In this document: positions 29,614-38,717 of the stretch, piece after piece
Layout: each line of letters opens with the position of its first letter
Position numbering within the stretch: the stretch's first letter is position 1
Assembly (NCBI GenBank): GCA_049889775.1
Contig: JBMHCT010000018.1
Location: 124,001 to 188,000, forward strand
DNA: 64,000 nucleotides
Reading direction: 5' to 3'
Origin: Jejuia sp049889775
GTDB taxonomy: Bacteria > Bacteroidota > Bacteroidia > Flavobacteriales > Flavobacteriaceae
The notes under the pieces: model-generated
Database searches by the model: none
What the model saw: only the letters and a program-made list of their open reading frames with translations
Told to the model about the DNA's origin: nothing
Translations under genes and position numbers: made by a program

Positions 29614-32151
29614 TTATTCGTTATTGTTGTTTTCTGTGTCATTATTATCAACAGTTGTGCCATCATTCTTAACCTCAGGGTTTTCAATATCTTCACCTTC
29701 TTCAACATTCTCTTCCTCATGCATCACCTTAGCTACTGCCGCAATAGAATCATTACCTTTTAAATTAATCAATTTCACACCTTGAGTTGCTCTTCCCATA
29801 ACTCGTAAATCCTCAACCGCCATTCTTATAGCAATGCCTGATTTATTAATAATCATTAAATCATCACTATCAGTTACGTTTTTGATGGATACTAAACTAC
29901 CTGTTTTATCTGTTATGGAAATGGTTTTCACACCTTTTCCACCTCTGTTTGTAATTCTATAATCATCTAAACTAGAGCGTTTTCCATAACCATTTTCAGA
30001 AACTACAAGAATATTACTTTCCATGTCATTAACCGCAATCATTCCAATAACTTCATCTTTATCATTAGCTAGGGTTATCCCTCTCACACCAGAAGCATTT
30101 CTTCCCATAGGTCTGGTTTTTGCTTCTTCAAAACGAATGGCCTTACCAGATTTTAAGGCCAACATTACTTGACTTTCACCTGTAGTAAGTTTAGCCTCTA
30201 ATAACTCGTCATCTTCCTTAATAGTTATAGCATTGATACCGTTGGTTCTTGGGCGAGAATATTGCTCTAAAGAGGTTTTTTTAACTTGCCCCTTCTTGGT
30301 TGCCATAATAACATAATGGTTATTAATGTAATCTTCATCTTTTAAATCTTGAGTACAGATAAACGCCATTACCTTATCGTCCTGCTCAATATTTATAAGA
30401 TTTTGAATGGCTCTTCCTTTTGAAGTTTTTGCACCCTCAGGAATTTCATAAACACGCATCCAGAAACATTTACCTTTTTGAGTGAAGAACAGCATATATT
30501 GATGGTTAGTACCCACAAATAAATGCTCTAAGAAATCTTCATTTCTCGTAGTAGAGGCCTTTTGCCCTACTCCGCCTCTATTTTGAGTCTTATATTCTGT
30601 TAGCGAAGTTCTCTTGATATATCCCGCATGAGAAATGGTAATTACTACCTTTTCATTAGGAATCATATCCTCAATACTTAAATCGCCTCCTGCATATTCT
30701 ATAGTTGAACGACGTTCATCGCCGTATTTATCGCGAATTACTACTAGTTCATCCTTTATGATAGTCATTCTGCGATCTTTCTTATCAAGAATATCCTTTA
30801 AATCCGCAATAGTTTTAATGATTTCATCATATTCAGAACGTAGTTTATCTTGTTCTAAACCTGTTAACTGTCGCAGACGCATCTCAACAATAGCGCGGGC
30901 CTGTATTTCTGAAAGTTCAAAACGCTTAATTAAACTGGCTCTTGCTTCATCTGCATTTGAAGAAGCTCTAATAATTTGAATTACCTCGTCTATATTATCA
31001 GATGCAATTATTAAACCTTCTAAAATGTGGGCACGCTCTTCCGCTTTGCGCAATTCATATTTTGTTCTACGAACAACAACTTCATGTCTATGTTCAACAA
31101 AATAGTGTATTAAATCTTTCAAGTTCAACAATTGCGGTCTACCATCTACTAGCGCAATATTATTCACACTAAATGAGGACTGTAGAGCAGTATACTTAAA
31201 TAATTTGTTTAATACAATATTCGGAATTGCATCTCGTTTCAAAACATAAACAACACGCATGCCTTTACGGTCAGACTCATCACGAATTGTAGATATACCT
31301 TCAAGCTTCTTTTCGTTTATTAAATCGGCAGTTTTCTTAATCATATCTGCCTTATTCACTTGGTAAGGAATCTCGTCAACAATAATACATTCTCTTCCGT
31401 TAACTTCTTCTATATTCGCTTTGGCACGCAATACAATTCTGCCTCTACCTGTGTGAAACGCGTCTCTTACGCCATCATATCCATAAATGGTGCCTCCAGT
31501 TGGAAAATCCGGTGCCTTAATATGAGACATCAACTCATCAACCTCAATATCCGTATTATCAATATAAGCAATAGTGCCGTCTATAACTTCAGTTAAGTTA
31601 TGAGGTGGCATATTAGTAGCCATACCTACTGCAATACCAGAAGCGCCATTTACCAATAAACTGGGAATTCTAGTAGGTAAAACGGTTGGCTCTTGAAGCG
31701 TATCATCAAAATTAAGTTTATGGTCTACGGTTTCTTTATCAATATCAGCCAGCATTTCTTCTGATATCTTTTGCATTCTAGCTTCGGTATATCGCATTGC
31801 TGCTGGACTATCACCATCAACAGAACCAAAGTTACCCTGACCATCTACCAACATGTAACGCAAACTCCATTCTTGAGCCATACGTACCATAGTGTCATAA
31901 ACCGAAGTATCGCCATGTGGGTGATACTTACCTAAAACTTCACCTACAATTCTTGCAGATTTTTTATGTGCCGTACTCGATCTAACACCTAGCTCGTGCA
32001 TGCCAAATAAAACACGCCTATGAACCGGTTTTAAACCATCTCTTACATCTGGTAAGGCACGTGACACAATGACCGACATTGAATAATCAATGTAGGCAGA
32101 TTTCATCTCATCTTCAATGTTAATAGGTATCAGTTTTTCTCCTTCCGCCAT
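29614..32151 (-). CDS. gyrA: DNA gyrase subunit A
   Basis: The protein has 845 residues, the normal length. The N-terminal breakage-reunion domain opens with EDEMKSAYIDYSMSVIVSRA and holds the catalytic tyrosine at 121 (AAMRYTEARM). The quinolone-resistance region reads YHPHGDTSVYD: the residue equivalent to E. coli Ser83 is Thr82 and that equivalent to Asp87 is Asp86. The C-terminal beta-pinwheel repeats follow (~510-815), including the GyrA box-like QNRGGVGQK. The last ~35 residues are very acidic and asparagine-rich. With GyrB it introduces negative supercoils using ATP. The gene faces away from clpC across a 261-bp gap that must hold both promoters. Confidence 0.98.
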   Translation of the reverse strand: MAEGEKLIPINIEDEMKSAYIDYSMSVIVSRALPDVRDGLKPVHRRVLFGMHELGVRSSTAHKKSARIVGEVLGKYHPHGDTSVYDTMVRMAQEWSLRYMLVDGQGNFGSVDGDSPAAMRYTEARMQKISEEMLADIDKETVDHKLNFDDTLQEPTVLPTRIPSLLVNGASGIAVGMATNMPPHNLTEVIDGTIAYIDNTDIEVDELMSHIKAPDFPTGGTIYGYDGVRDAFHTGRGRIVLRAKANIEEVNGRECIIVDEIPYQVNKADMIKKTADLINEKKLEGISTIRDESDRKGMRVVYVLKRDAIPNIVLNKLFKYTALQSSFSVNNIALVDGRPQLLNLKDLIHYFVEHRHEVVVRRTKYELRKAEERAHILEGLIIASDNIDEVIQIIRASSNADEARASLIKRFELSEIQARAIVEMRLRQLTGLEQDKLRSEYDEIIKTIADLKDILDKKDRRMTIIKDELVVIRDKYGDERRSTIEYAGGDLSIEDMIPNEKVVITISHAGYIKRTSLTEYKTQNRGGVGQKASTTRNEDFLEHLFVGTNHQYMLFFTQKGKCFWMRVYEIPEGAKTSKGRAIQNLINIEQDDKVMAFICTQDLKDEDYINNHYVIMATKKGQVKKTSLEQYSRPRTNGINAITIKEDDELLEAKLTTGESQVMLALKSGKAIRFEEAKTRPMGRNASGVRGITLANDKDEVIGMIAVNDMESNILVVSENGYGKRSSLDDYRITNRGGKGVKTISITDKTGSLVSIKNVTDSDDLMIINKSGIAIRMAVEDLRVMGRATQGVKLINLKGNDSIAAVAKVMHEEENVEEGEDIENPEVKNDGTTVDNNDTENNNNE

Positions 32152-32412
32152 ATATATTTAATTTAGTTTTTACGAGTTTTTCAAAACACGCTAATATAAG
32201 AATTTCGGTAGTGTTGAAAGGTGATTTAAGTTTCGTTTTTGAGACTTTTTATTAACAATTTCCAACCCTTTTTTCGTTAATAACTATAAAGCCTTATGTT
32301 TTGAAATTATGCGCTTTTTTTCGTCTATTAGCATGACAACACCAATTTAGGGTACAGTTTTTGCCCTGTATCAACTATTATTATTATTTTTAATGCAGAA
32401 AGGAACTTAGTT

Positions 32413-34965
32413 ATGGATGATAATTTCTCCCCAAGAGTAAAGGATGTGATAGCTTACAGTAAAGAAGAAGCCCTACGATTAGGTCATGATTTTATTGGTA
32501 CAGAGCATTTAATGCTGGGTCTGTTAAGAGATGGCAATGGAAAGGCTATAGATATATTGAATGCGTTGGATGTAGACTTAAACCATTTAAGACGAAAAGT
32601 TGAAATTTTAAGTCCTGCCAATCCAAATATTAGTATTGCTTCAAATCAAAAGAAAAATTTGCATTTAACGCGACAAGCGGAACGTGCTCTTAAAACTACA
32701 TTTTTAGAGGCAAAACTATTTCAAAGCACATCCATCAATACAGCACATTTGCTGTTATGTATTCTTAGAAACGAAAACGACCCAACAACCAAGCTACTGA
32801 ATAAATTGAAAGTAGACTACGATAATGTTAAAGAACAATTTAAACAGATGATTACAAACGAAAATGACGATTACATAGAACCTAAGGCAGAATCTTTCCA
32901 AGACGATGATTCTAATTTAGGTGAAGAATCTCAAAAAGATAATATTTTTAATACGCCATCAGGAAAGTCTAACAAAAAGTCCAAAACACCTGTTTTAGAT
33001 AATTTTGGGCGTGATTTAACGGCTTTGGCTGAAGAAGGTAAACTTGACCCTGTAGTGGGAAGAGAAGCTGAAATACAGCGTGTTTCTCAAATTTTAAGCA
33101 GAAGAAAGAAAAACAACCCGCTTTTGATTGGTGAGCCTGGTGTAGGTAAATCGGCTATAGCAGAAGGTTTAGCGCTTAGGATTATAAAGCGAAAAGTATC
33201 TAGAATTCTCTTTAACAAGCGTGTTGTTACTTTAGACTTAGCAAGTTTAGTTGCTGGCACAAAATACCGTGGACAGTTTGAAGAGCGTATGAAAGCCGTA
33301 ATGAACGAGCTTGAAAAAAATGATGATGTTATTCTCTTTATAGACGAAATTCACACTATTGTTGGGGCTGGTGGCGCAACTGGTAGTTTAGATGCCTCTA
33401 ACATGTTTAAACCTGCCTTAGCGCGCGGTGAGATTCAATGCATTGGAGCTACAACCTTAGATGAATACAGGCAATATATTGAAAAAGATGGGGCTTTAGA
33501 AAGACGTTTTCAAAAGGTAATTGTTCAACCAACATCGGTGGAAGAGACTATTGAAATTCTAAACAACATTAAAGGCAAATACGAAGAACATCATAACGTT
33601 GACTTTACACCTGAAGCAATTGTAGCTTGTGTAAAACTAACGAATAGGTATATGACGGATAGATTCTTACCAGACAAAGCCATTGATGCTTTAGATGAAG
33701 CCGGTTCTAGAGTTCACATTACTAATATTGATGTACCTCAACAAATTTTAGAGCTTGAAAGACAATTGGAACAAGTTCGTGAGACTAAAAACTCTGTTGT
33801 TAAAAAACAAAAGTACGAGGAAGCTGCTAAATTGAGAGATGATGAAAAGCGTCTTGAAAAAGATTTGGCCATTGCTCAAGAAAAATGGGAAGAGGAAACA
33901 AAACAACATCGTGAAATTGTTACTGAAGAGAATGTTGCTGATGTAGTTTCTATGATGACAGGTATTCCTGTAAACAGAATTGCACAAACCGAGATTAATA
34001 AACTGGCAGAATTGCCAAATCTAATAAAAGGAAAGGTAATTGGTCAAGATGAAGCTGTTGCTAAGGTTGTTAAAGCTATTCAGCGTAACCGTGCTGGTTT
34101 AAAAGATCCTAATAAACCAATCGGTTCATTTATTTTCTTAGGACAAACTGGTGTTGGTAAAACACAACTTGCCAAAGTTTTATCAAAACAACTTTTTGAT
34201 AGTGAAGATTCCTTAATCAGAATTGACATGAGTGAATACATGGAGAAATTCGCCATTTCTCGTTTAGTTGGGGCGCCTCCAGGATATGTTGGTTATGAAG
34301 AAGGTGGTCAATTAACTGAAAAAGTGCGTCGTAAACCTTACTCTGTTATTCTTTTAGACGAAATTGAAAAAGCACATCCAGACGTATTTAATATGCTCCT
34401 TCAAGTGCTTGATGATGGACATTTAACGGATAGTTTAGGTAGAAAGATTGATTTTAGGAATACGATTATCATTATGACCTCTAATATTGGTGCCAGAAAA
34501 TTAAAGGATTTTGGTACAGGTATTGGTTTTGGTACGGCTTCACAGAAAGCCCAGGAAGATGCGAATGCACAAAAAGTGATTGAAAATGCATTGAAAAAGT
34601 CTTTTGCTCCTGAATTCTTAAATAGAATTGACGATGTAGTGGTCTTCAACCCTCTTGAAAAAGGAGATATTAATAAAATTATTGATATTGAACTAGAAAA
34701 ATTATTGACTAGAATTGAAGGTTTGGGATATATTTTAACCTTGACAGATACAGCCAAGGACTATATTGCGAATAAAGGTTTTGATAAACAATATGGAGCA
34801 AGGCCATTAAAGCGTGCTATTCAAAAGTATATTGAAGATGCATTGGCTGAAGAAATTGTAGCTTCTAATCTGCGCGAAGGCGATAAAATCATTATCGATT
34901 TAGATAATAAAACGGATGAATTGAGTATAGATATTGAAAAGGCTGAAAAGCCTGCGGAATCTTAA
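32413..34965 (+). CDS. clpC: ATP-dependent Clp protease ATP-binding subunit ClpC
   Basis: The protein has 850 residues. It has the N-terminal double Clp-N repeat (1-~140, starting DDNFSPRVKDVIAYSKEEAL), the first AAA+ domain with Walker A GEPGVGKSA and Walker B LFIDEIHT, a UVR-like coiled segment (KKQKYEEAAKLRDDEKRLEK) that marks ClpC rather than ClpA or ClpB, and the second AAA+ domain with GQTGVGKTQ and ILLDEIEKAHPD. It unfolds proteins and feeds them to ClpP in the cytoplasm. The start ATG follows an A-rich leader. A TACAG/CTGTA inverted repeat (32353-32370) lies in its upstream region. Confidence 0.96.
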   Translation: MDDNFSPRVKDVIAYSKEEALRLGHDFIGTEHLMLGLLRDGNGKAIDILNALDVDLNHLRRKVEILSPANPNISIASNQKKNLHLTRQAERALKTTFLEAKLFQSTSINTAHLLLCILRNENDPTTKLLNKLKVDYDNVKEQFKQMITNENDDYIEPKAESFQDDDSNLGEESQKDNIFNTPSGKSNKKSKTPVLDNFGRDLTALAEEGKLDPVVGREAEIQRVSQILSRRKKNNPLLIGEPGVGKSAIAEGLALRIIKRKVSRILFNKRVVTLDLASLVAGTKYRGQFEERMKAVMNELEKNDDVILFIDEIHTIVGAGGATGSLDASNMFKPALARGEIQCIGATTLDEYRQYIEKDGALERRFQKVIVQPTSVEETIEILNNIKGKYEEHHNVDFTPEAIVACVKLTNRYMTDRFLPDKAIDALDEAGSRVHITNIDVPQQILELERQLEQVRETKNSVVKKQKYEEAAKLRDDEKRLEKDLAIAQEKWEEETKQHREIVTEENVADVVSMMTGIPVNRIAQTEINKLAELPNLIKGKVIGQDEAVAKVVKAIQRNRAGLKDPNKPIGSFIFLGQTGVGKTQLAKVLSKQLFDSEDSLIRIDMSEYMEKFAISRLVGAPPGYVGYEEGGQLTEKVRRKPYSVILLDEIEKAHPDVFNMLLQVLDDGHLTDSLGRKIDFRNTIIIMTSNIGARKLKDFGTGIGFGTASQKAQEDANAQKVIENALKKSFAPEFLNRIDDVVVFNPLEKGDINKIIDIELEKLLTRIEGLGYILTLTDTAKDYIANKGFDKQYGARPLKRAIQKYIEDALAEEIVASNLREGDKIIIDLDNKTDELSIDIEKAEKPAES

Positions 34966-34991
34966 ATCTCAGATATAATTTTTAAATCTAG

Positions 34992-35022
34992 AGTCCTTTT
35001 ATTTATTAAAAGGACTTTTTTT
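34992..35022 (+). terminator. Intrinsic terminator of clpC
   Basis: AGTCCTTTT (34992-35000) pairs with AAAAGGACT (35008-35016), loop of seven, followed by a run of seven T. The run touches the stop codon of the convergent transporter gene. Confidence 0.92.
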
Positions 35023-36313
35023 ATGCCTTCTCATTAGGTACTCGCCAAAGCAAAATAATTCCTATCAAAAAGAAAATAAAAAGAAACAATATTGCTGACC
35101 GCATAGTGTAAAGTTGATCCACTACAGCAAAAATTGTCATTCCTATTACAATTCCTATTTTTTCAGCAACATCATAAAAACTAAAATATGATGTAGTATC
35201 CTCTGTTTCTGGTAAAAACTTTGAATACGTTGATCTGGCTAAGGATTGTACACCACCCATCACAAATCCCACTAAAGTTGCAGCAATATAAAATTGTAGT
35301 GGTGTTTTCATAAAGTAAGCGTAAAAACAGAGTCCCATCCAAATAGCATTGATTACTATCAACGTCTTTATATTACCGTATTTTTTTGACATTCTAGAAG
35401 TAACAACAGCACCGCCTACCGCAACTAACTGAATTACCAAAATACTAATAATCAAACCCTGTGTTTTTTCGTCTTCACTAGACCATGAAATTTCTTTTTC
35501 TCCAAAATAAACAGCCATAAGCATTATAGTCTGCACCGCCATACTAAATACGAAAAAAGCATTGAGGTATCTTTTTAGTCTCAGGTTGTTTTTTAAATCA
35601 TTCCAAACAGACTTTAGTTCTTTAAAGCCATTAAATACAACATCTTTTGTTACTTTTTGCCCTTTTGAACTTCCCTTGGGCAAGTAATAAAATGTATACT
35701 GGCTGAATAAAATCCACCATAAGCCAACTGTTATGAATGAATATTTCATCATTTGCATCTTGGATGCTCCATCATCCTGACTCATTACCATAAATAAATT
35801 TATAATGAGTAATAAAACACTACCAATATATCCCCATGAAAACCCTTTCGCACTAATACTATCTTGTTGTTCAGGATATGCAATATCCGGCAAATATGAG
35901 TTGTAAAACACTAAACTTGCCCAGTAACCAAGTAATCCCATAAAATAAAATAGTATACTGGTGTGAATGTAATCTAAATCAAACCAATACAAACCTATAC
36001 AACCTGCACCACCCATGTAGCAAAAGAATTTCATGAAATTCTTTTTGTTTCCTACATAATCTGCTATACCACACAAAAATGGAGATAGAAAAGCCACTAC
36101 TAAAAATGTAAATCCAGTAACTACTTCAATTAAAACGGTTTGTTTCATTTCAAAACCAAAGGCAAACACAGGTTGCTCTTTAGTATCAAATAAACTGGAA
36201 TAGAAAATTGGAAAAATTGAAGAAGCAATAGTTAAGGTGTAAACCGAATTCGCCCAATCATAAAATGCCCAAGCATTCAGTAATTTTTTACTTCCCTTTT
36301 CAAGTGTAGCCAT
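35021..36313 (-). CDS. MFS transporter, Atg22/UMF1-like
   Basis: The protein has 430 residues with about 12 membrane segments. The N-terminus (LLNAWAFYDWANSVYTLTIA) and the central GGVQSLARSTYSKFLPE are typical of the Atg22-like/UMF1 branch of the major facilitator superfamily (PF11700). Its bacterial substrates are not established. I place the start at the ATG at 36311-36313 (MATLEKGSKK) and not at an upstream GTG at 36325. That GTG falls inside a hairpin that looks like the terminator of the preceding M48 gene. The run of T of this hairpin ends directly at the ATG, which is odd (see findings). Confidence 0.88.
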   Translation of the reverse strand: MATLEKGSKKLLNAWAFYDWANSVYTLTIASSIFPIFYSSLFDTKEQPVFAFGFEMKQTVLIEVVTGFTFLVVAFLSPFLCGIADYVGNKKNFMKFFCYMGGAGCIGLYWFDLDYIHTSILFYFMGLLGYWASLVFYNSYLPDIAYPEQQDSISAKGFSWGYIGSVLLLIINLFMVMSQDDGASKMQMMKYSFITVGLWWILFSQYTFYYLPKGSSKGQKVTKDVVFNGFKELKSVWNDLKNNLRLKRYLNAFFVFSMAVQTIMLMAVYFGEKEISWSSEDEKTQGLIISILVIQLVAVGGAVVTSRMSKKYGNIKTLIVINAIWMGLCFYAYFMKTPLQFYIAATLVGFVMGGVQSLARSTYSKFLPETEDTTSYFSFYDVAEKIGIVIGMTIFAVVDQLYTMRSAILFLFIFFLIGIILLWRVPNEKA

Positions 36314-36343
36314 AAAAAAAGTCACGCTTTTTTTGCGTGACTT
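36314..36343 (-). terminator. Terminator-like hairpin abutting the transporter start codon
   Basis: On the minus strand AAGTCACGC and GCGTGACTT (36335-36343 and 36319-36327 on +) form a 9-bp stem with a loop of seven A, followed by T up to 36314, directly before the ATG. It lies 31 bp after the M48 gene stop and is the natural terminator for that gene. Confidence 0.8.
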
Positions 36344-36373
36344 CTAAAATAAACAAATATTCTGTTCTAAATA

Positions 36374-37195
36374 TTAATTCGTTCTAAATGTTGAAACACC
36401 ATATTTACTCGCTTCCGCTTTTGCCTGAGGTGCCCATTTAGTGAGATTAGAAATACGCGTATCGTTTGAAGGGTGCGTACTCATAAATTCTGGTGGCGCT
36501 TGTCCACCACTTTTCGCTTTCATACGTTTCCATAATTCTGCCGCTTCATCCGGATTATAACCTGCAATTGCCATCAAATAAATACCAATTTGATCAGACT
36601 CTGTTTCATGGCTTCTGCTAAAAGGCAACATCACTCCTACTTGAGAACCAATACCGTAAGCCTGATTAAAAATAGCTCTGGTTTGATCATCTTTAATTGC
36701 CACATTACCTGCTACAGCACCTAACTGTTGTAAAATTCCAGCACTCATACGTTGCTGCCCATGATTTGCTAATGCATGAGCCACTTCATGCCCCATAATT
36801 GCAGCAACACCAGCTTCATTTTTAGCAATTGGTAAAATACCTGTATAAAACACTATTTTACCACCTGGCATACACCAAGCGTTTACAGTTTCATCCTTTA
36901 CTAAATTATATTCCCATTTGTAATCTTTAAGGTAACCTTGGTGTCCGTTGGCATTTAGGTAACGCTCCGCAGCAACAGCTATTTTTTGACCAACGCGTTT
37001 GATCATTTCAGCATCCTTTGTTCCGGTAACTACATTATTTTCATTAAGAAACTGATTATACTGCGCGAACGACGTTGGAAATAATTGCGAATTAGGCACT
37101 AGAGCCATGGTTTTCTTTCCTGTAAAAGGATTGGTGGCGCATGCCACAGCAATTGCTATTACAATGGATAAAGTAAGGATATGTTTAATTTTCAT
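36374..37195 (-). CDS. M48-family metallopeptidase, lipoprotein
   Basis: The protein has 273 residues. A lipoprotein signal ends at Cys19 (IAVACATN). The zinc site is HEVAH (His136, Glu137, His140), with a downstream third-ligand region SHETESDQIG, as in the Oma1/BepA/LoiP group of M48 enzymes. These act in the periplasm on misfolded or mis-assembled outer-membrane proteins. No TPR domain follows, so it is closer to LoiP than to BepA in build. Its start is 211 bp from the divergent msrB gene. Confidence 0.92.
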   Translation of the reverse strand: MKIKHILTLSIVIAIAVACATNPFTGKKTMALVPNSQLFPTSFAQYNQFLNENNVVTGTKDAEMIKRVGQKIAVAAERYLNANGHQGYLKDYKWEYNLVKDETVNAWCMPGGKIVFYTGILPIAKNEAGVAAIMGHEVAHALANHGQQRMSAGILQQLGAVAGNVAIKDDQTRAIFNQAYGIGSQVGVMLPFSRSHETESDQIGIYLMAIAGYNPDEAAELWKRMKAKSGGQAPPEFMSTHPSNDTRISNLTKWAPQAKAEASKYGVSTFRTN

Positions 37196-37409
37196 CTTAT
37201 GACTATTTAGAGTTAAAATTACGAAATTAGGCGATACAAAGTTATGACACTTCTAATTTAAAATAGTCACCTGTTTTTTAATATACCAAATTTAAAGAAA
37301 CAGGTATTGAGTAATTAATCTTTTAAAAAATGTTTTGATTGATTGCAAAACATACCGTTATGAACTTTGGATATTTTCGACTGATAGTTTATATTGAAAA
37401 TAAAAATTG

Positions 37410-37892
37410 ATGATGAATAAAGTTTTATCTGTTTTGGTATTAGGTATATTGTTTAATTGCAACTCCACCGCTCAAAAGAAAGAGGAGCAAAAAACATACA
37501 AAGTAACTAAAACTGAAGAAGAATGGAAGCAGCAACTAACAGACATGGAATACTATGTACTGAGAAAAGCGGGAACTGAGCGCGCTTTTACCAGTCCGCT
37601 AAACAAAAATTATAAGGAAGGTGTTTACCATTGTAAGGGTTGTGACACACCATTGTTTAAAAGTGAACATAAGTTTGATTCTGGTACAGGATGGCCTAGT
37701 TTTGATAGGGAAATAAATGGTAATGTTGCCTTTTCGACAGATTATAAAATTGGTTACGCAAGAACTGAAGAACACTGTGCGACTTGCGGCGGACATTTAG
37801 GACACGTGTTTAATGATGGCCCCATAGACACTACGGGAAAACGTCATTGTATTAATGGTGTTGCATTGAAATTTGTTCCGAAATCAGACTAA
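37410..37892 (+). CDS. msrB: Peptide-methionine (R)-S-oxide reductase, exported
   Basis: The protein has 160 residues from the ATG at 37410; an ATG three bases on or the TTG three bases before are other options. A hydrophobic signal ending FNCNST suggests a lipoprotein or exported form. The MsrB domain (~35-160) has the zinc cysteines CKGCD and CATCGG, the GTGWPSF block and the catalytic cysteine in GKRHCINGVAL. It reduces methionine-R-sulfoxide in proteins, here probably in the periplasm, where it would protect envelope proteins from oxidation. RHC replaces the more usual RYC, which is a normal variant. Confidence 0.93.
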   Translation: MMNKVLSVLVLGILFNCNSTAQKKEEQKTYKVTKTEEEWKQQLTDMEYYVLRKAGTERAFTSPLNKNYKEGVYHCKGCDTPLFKSEHKFDSGTGWPSFDREINGNVAFSTDYKIGYARTEEHCATCGGHLGHVFNDGPIDTTGKRHCINGVALKFVPKSD

Positions 37893-37969
37893 GTAATTAT
37901 GTTTTGAGTAACACGTTTTAACAGATTTATTTTTGGAATTTTGTGTTTGGCATTTGAAAATCGCAAGCT

Positions 37970-38521
37970 GTGGAGAGTTACTTAACAAGTATTATTAAGC
38001 AATTTGAATATTACAAATCCTTAGGAGATAAAACTTTTAAGGGCTTATCTTTTGAAGAATTGCAAAAGGAATTTGCAGAAGACTCAAATTCGATTTCAAT
38101 TATTGTGAAACATAAAGTTGGAAACATGTTAAGTAGGTGGACCAATTTTTTAACTGAAGATGGTGAAAAGACTTGGCGACATCGGGATGAAGAATTTATC
38201 GATTCTTATACTTCCAAAGAAGACTTGATCGAAAATTGGAATAAAGGTTGGGATTGTTTGTTTGGCGCTATTACGCCGTTAACTAAAAATGATTTAGAAC
38301 GTATTATTTACATCAGAAACCAAGGGCATACGGTTATTGAGGCTATTAATAGACAACTAGCACACTATTCCTATCACGTTGGGCAAATTGTGTTTTTAGG
38401 AAAACTTTTGAAAGGAGAAAATTGGACATCACTCTCTATTCCTAAAGGTGATTCTTCAAAATATAACAAAAAAAAGTTTGGTAAGGACAAAGGTAGACGT
38501 CATTTTACAGATGATCTGTAA
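37970..38521 (+). CDS. DUF1572 / DinB-like protein
   Basis: The protein has 183 residues. I recognise it as the DUF1572 family of the DinB/YfiT superfamily: a four-helix bundle with histidines that can hold a metal, seen in VKHKVGNMLSRWTNFLT and RQLAHYSYHVGQIVFLGK. Molecular function is not established; relatives include metal-dependent thiol transferases. The start is a GTG at 37970 (MESYLTSIIKQFEYYK); no in-frame ATG occurs close by and family members begin with the same first helix. It follows msrB by 77 bp. No signal peptide, so it is cytoplasmic. Confidence 0.85.
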   Translation: MESYLTSIIKQFEYYKSLGDKTFKGLSFEELQKEFAEDSNSISIIVKHKVGNMLSRWTNFLTEDGEKTWRHRDEEFIDSYTSKEDLIENWNKGWDCLFGAITPLTKNDLERIIYIRNQGHTVIEAINRQLAHYSYHVGQIVFLGKLLKGENWTSLSIPKGDSSKYNKKKFGKDKGRRHFTDDL

Positions 38522-38602
38522 TCGATTGACAGCAGCAGTATTAAGTGTCCAGTAATTAGTTATCGCAAAAACGGAGAGTTGTAAAGTGTTAATACTTTTT
38601 TT

Positions 38603-38705
38603 GGCAGGTATGCCCGCGAGAGGGATTGAACGGTATGTTTGAAATCCCCGACGAAGGAGGGATTGAGTAGTGAAAGCCCGTTTGCCATTTTCTAAAAAAT
38701 GGCAA
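38603..38705 (+). ncRNA. Flavo-1-like structured element (candidate)
   Basis: This 103-base element lies between the DUF1572 and NDH-2 genes. It contains GGCA/TGCC (38603-38614), TGCCCGCGAGAGGGATTGAA and an end GTGAAAGCCCG (38670-38680), then a perfect hairpin TTGCCATTTT/AAAATGGCAA (38682-38705). The 10-base word GAGGGATTGA occurs twice (38620 and 38657). The intervening AATCCC (38643-38648) can pair with the GGGATT of either copy. The layout recalls, from memory, the Flavo-1 RNA family of Flavobacteria; I could not run a covariance search, and strand is uncertain. Confidence 0.45.
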
Positions 38706-38717
38706 CTCGCCCAAATA

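Noticed and set aside
31900..31920. GyrA Thr82 in place of the E. coli Ser83 as a quinolone-resistance change
   Set aside because: Threonine here is, to my knowledge, the normal residue in flavobacterial GyrA, so it is not evidence of acquired resistance.
32353..32370. TACAG/CTGTA inverted repeat upstream of clpC as a heat-shock operator
   Set aside because: Arms are only 5 bp and do not match the CIRCE or CtsR patterns I know; recorded in the clpC entry only.
37269..37305. ACCTGTTT/AAACAGGT inverted repeat between the M48 and msrB genes
   Set aside because: The 8-bp arms are 21 bp apart in A+T-rich DNA; too weak to claim as operator or terminator.
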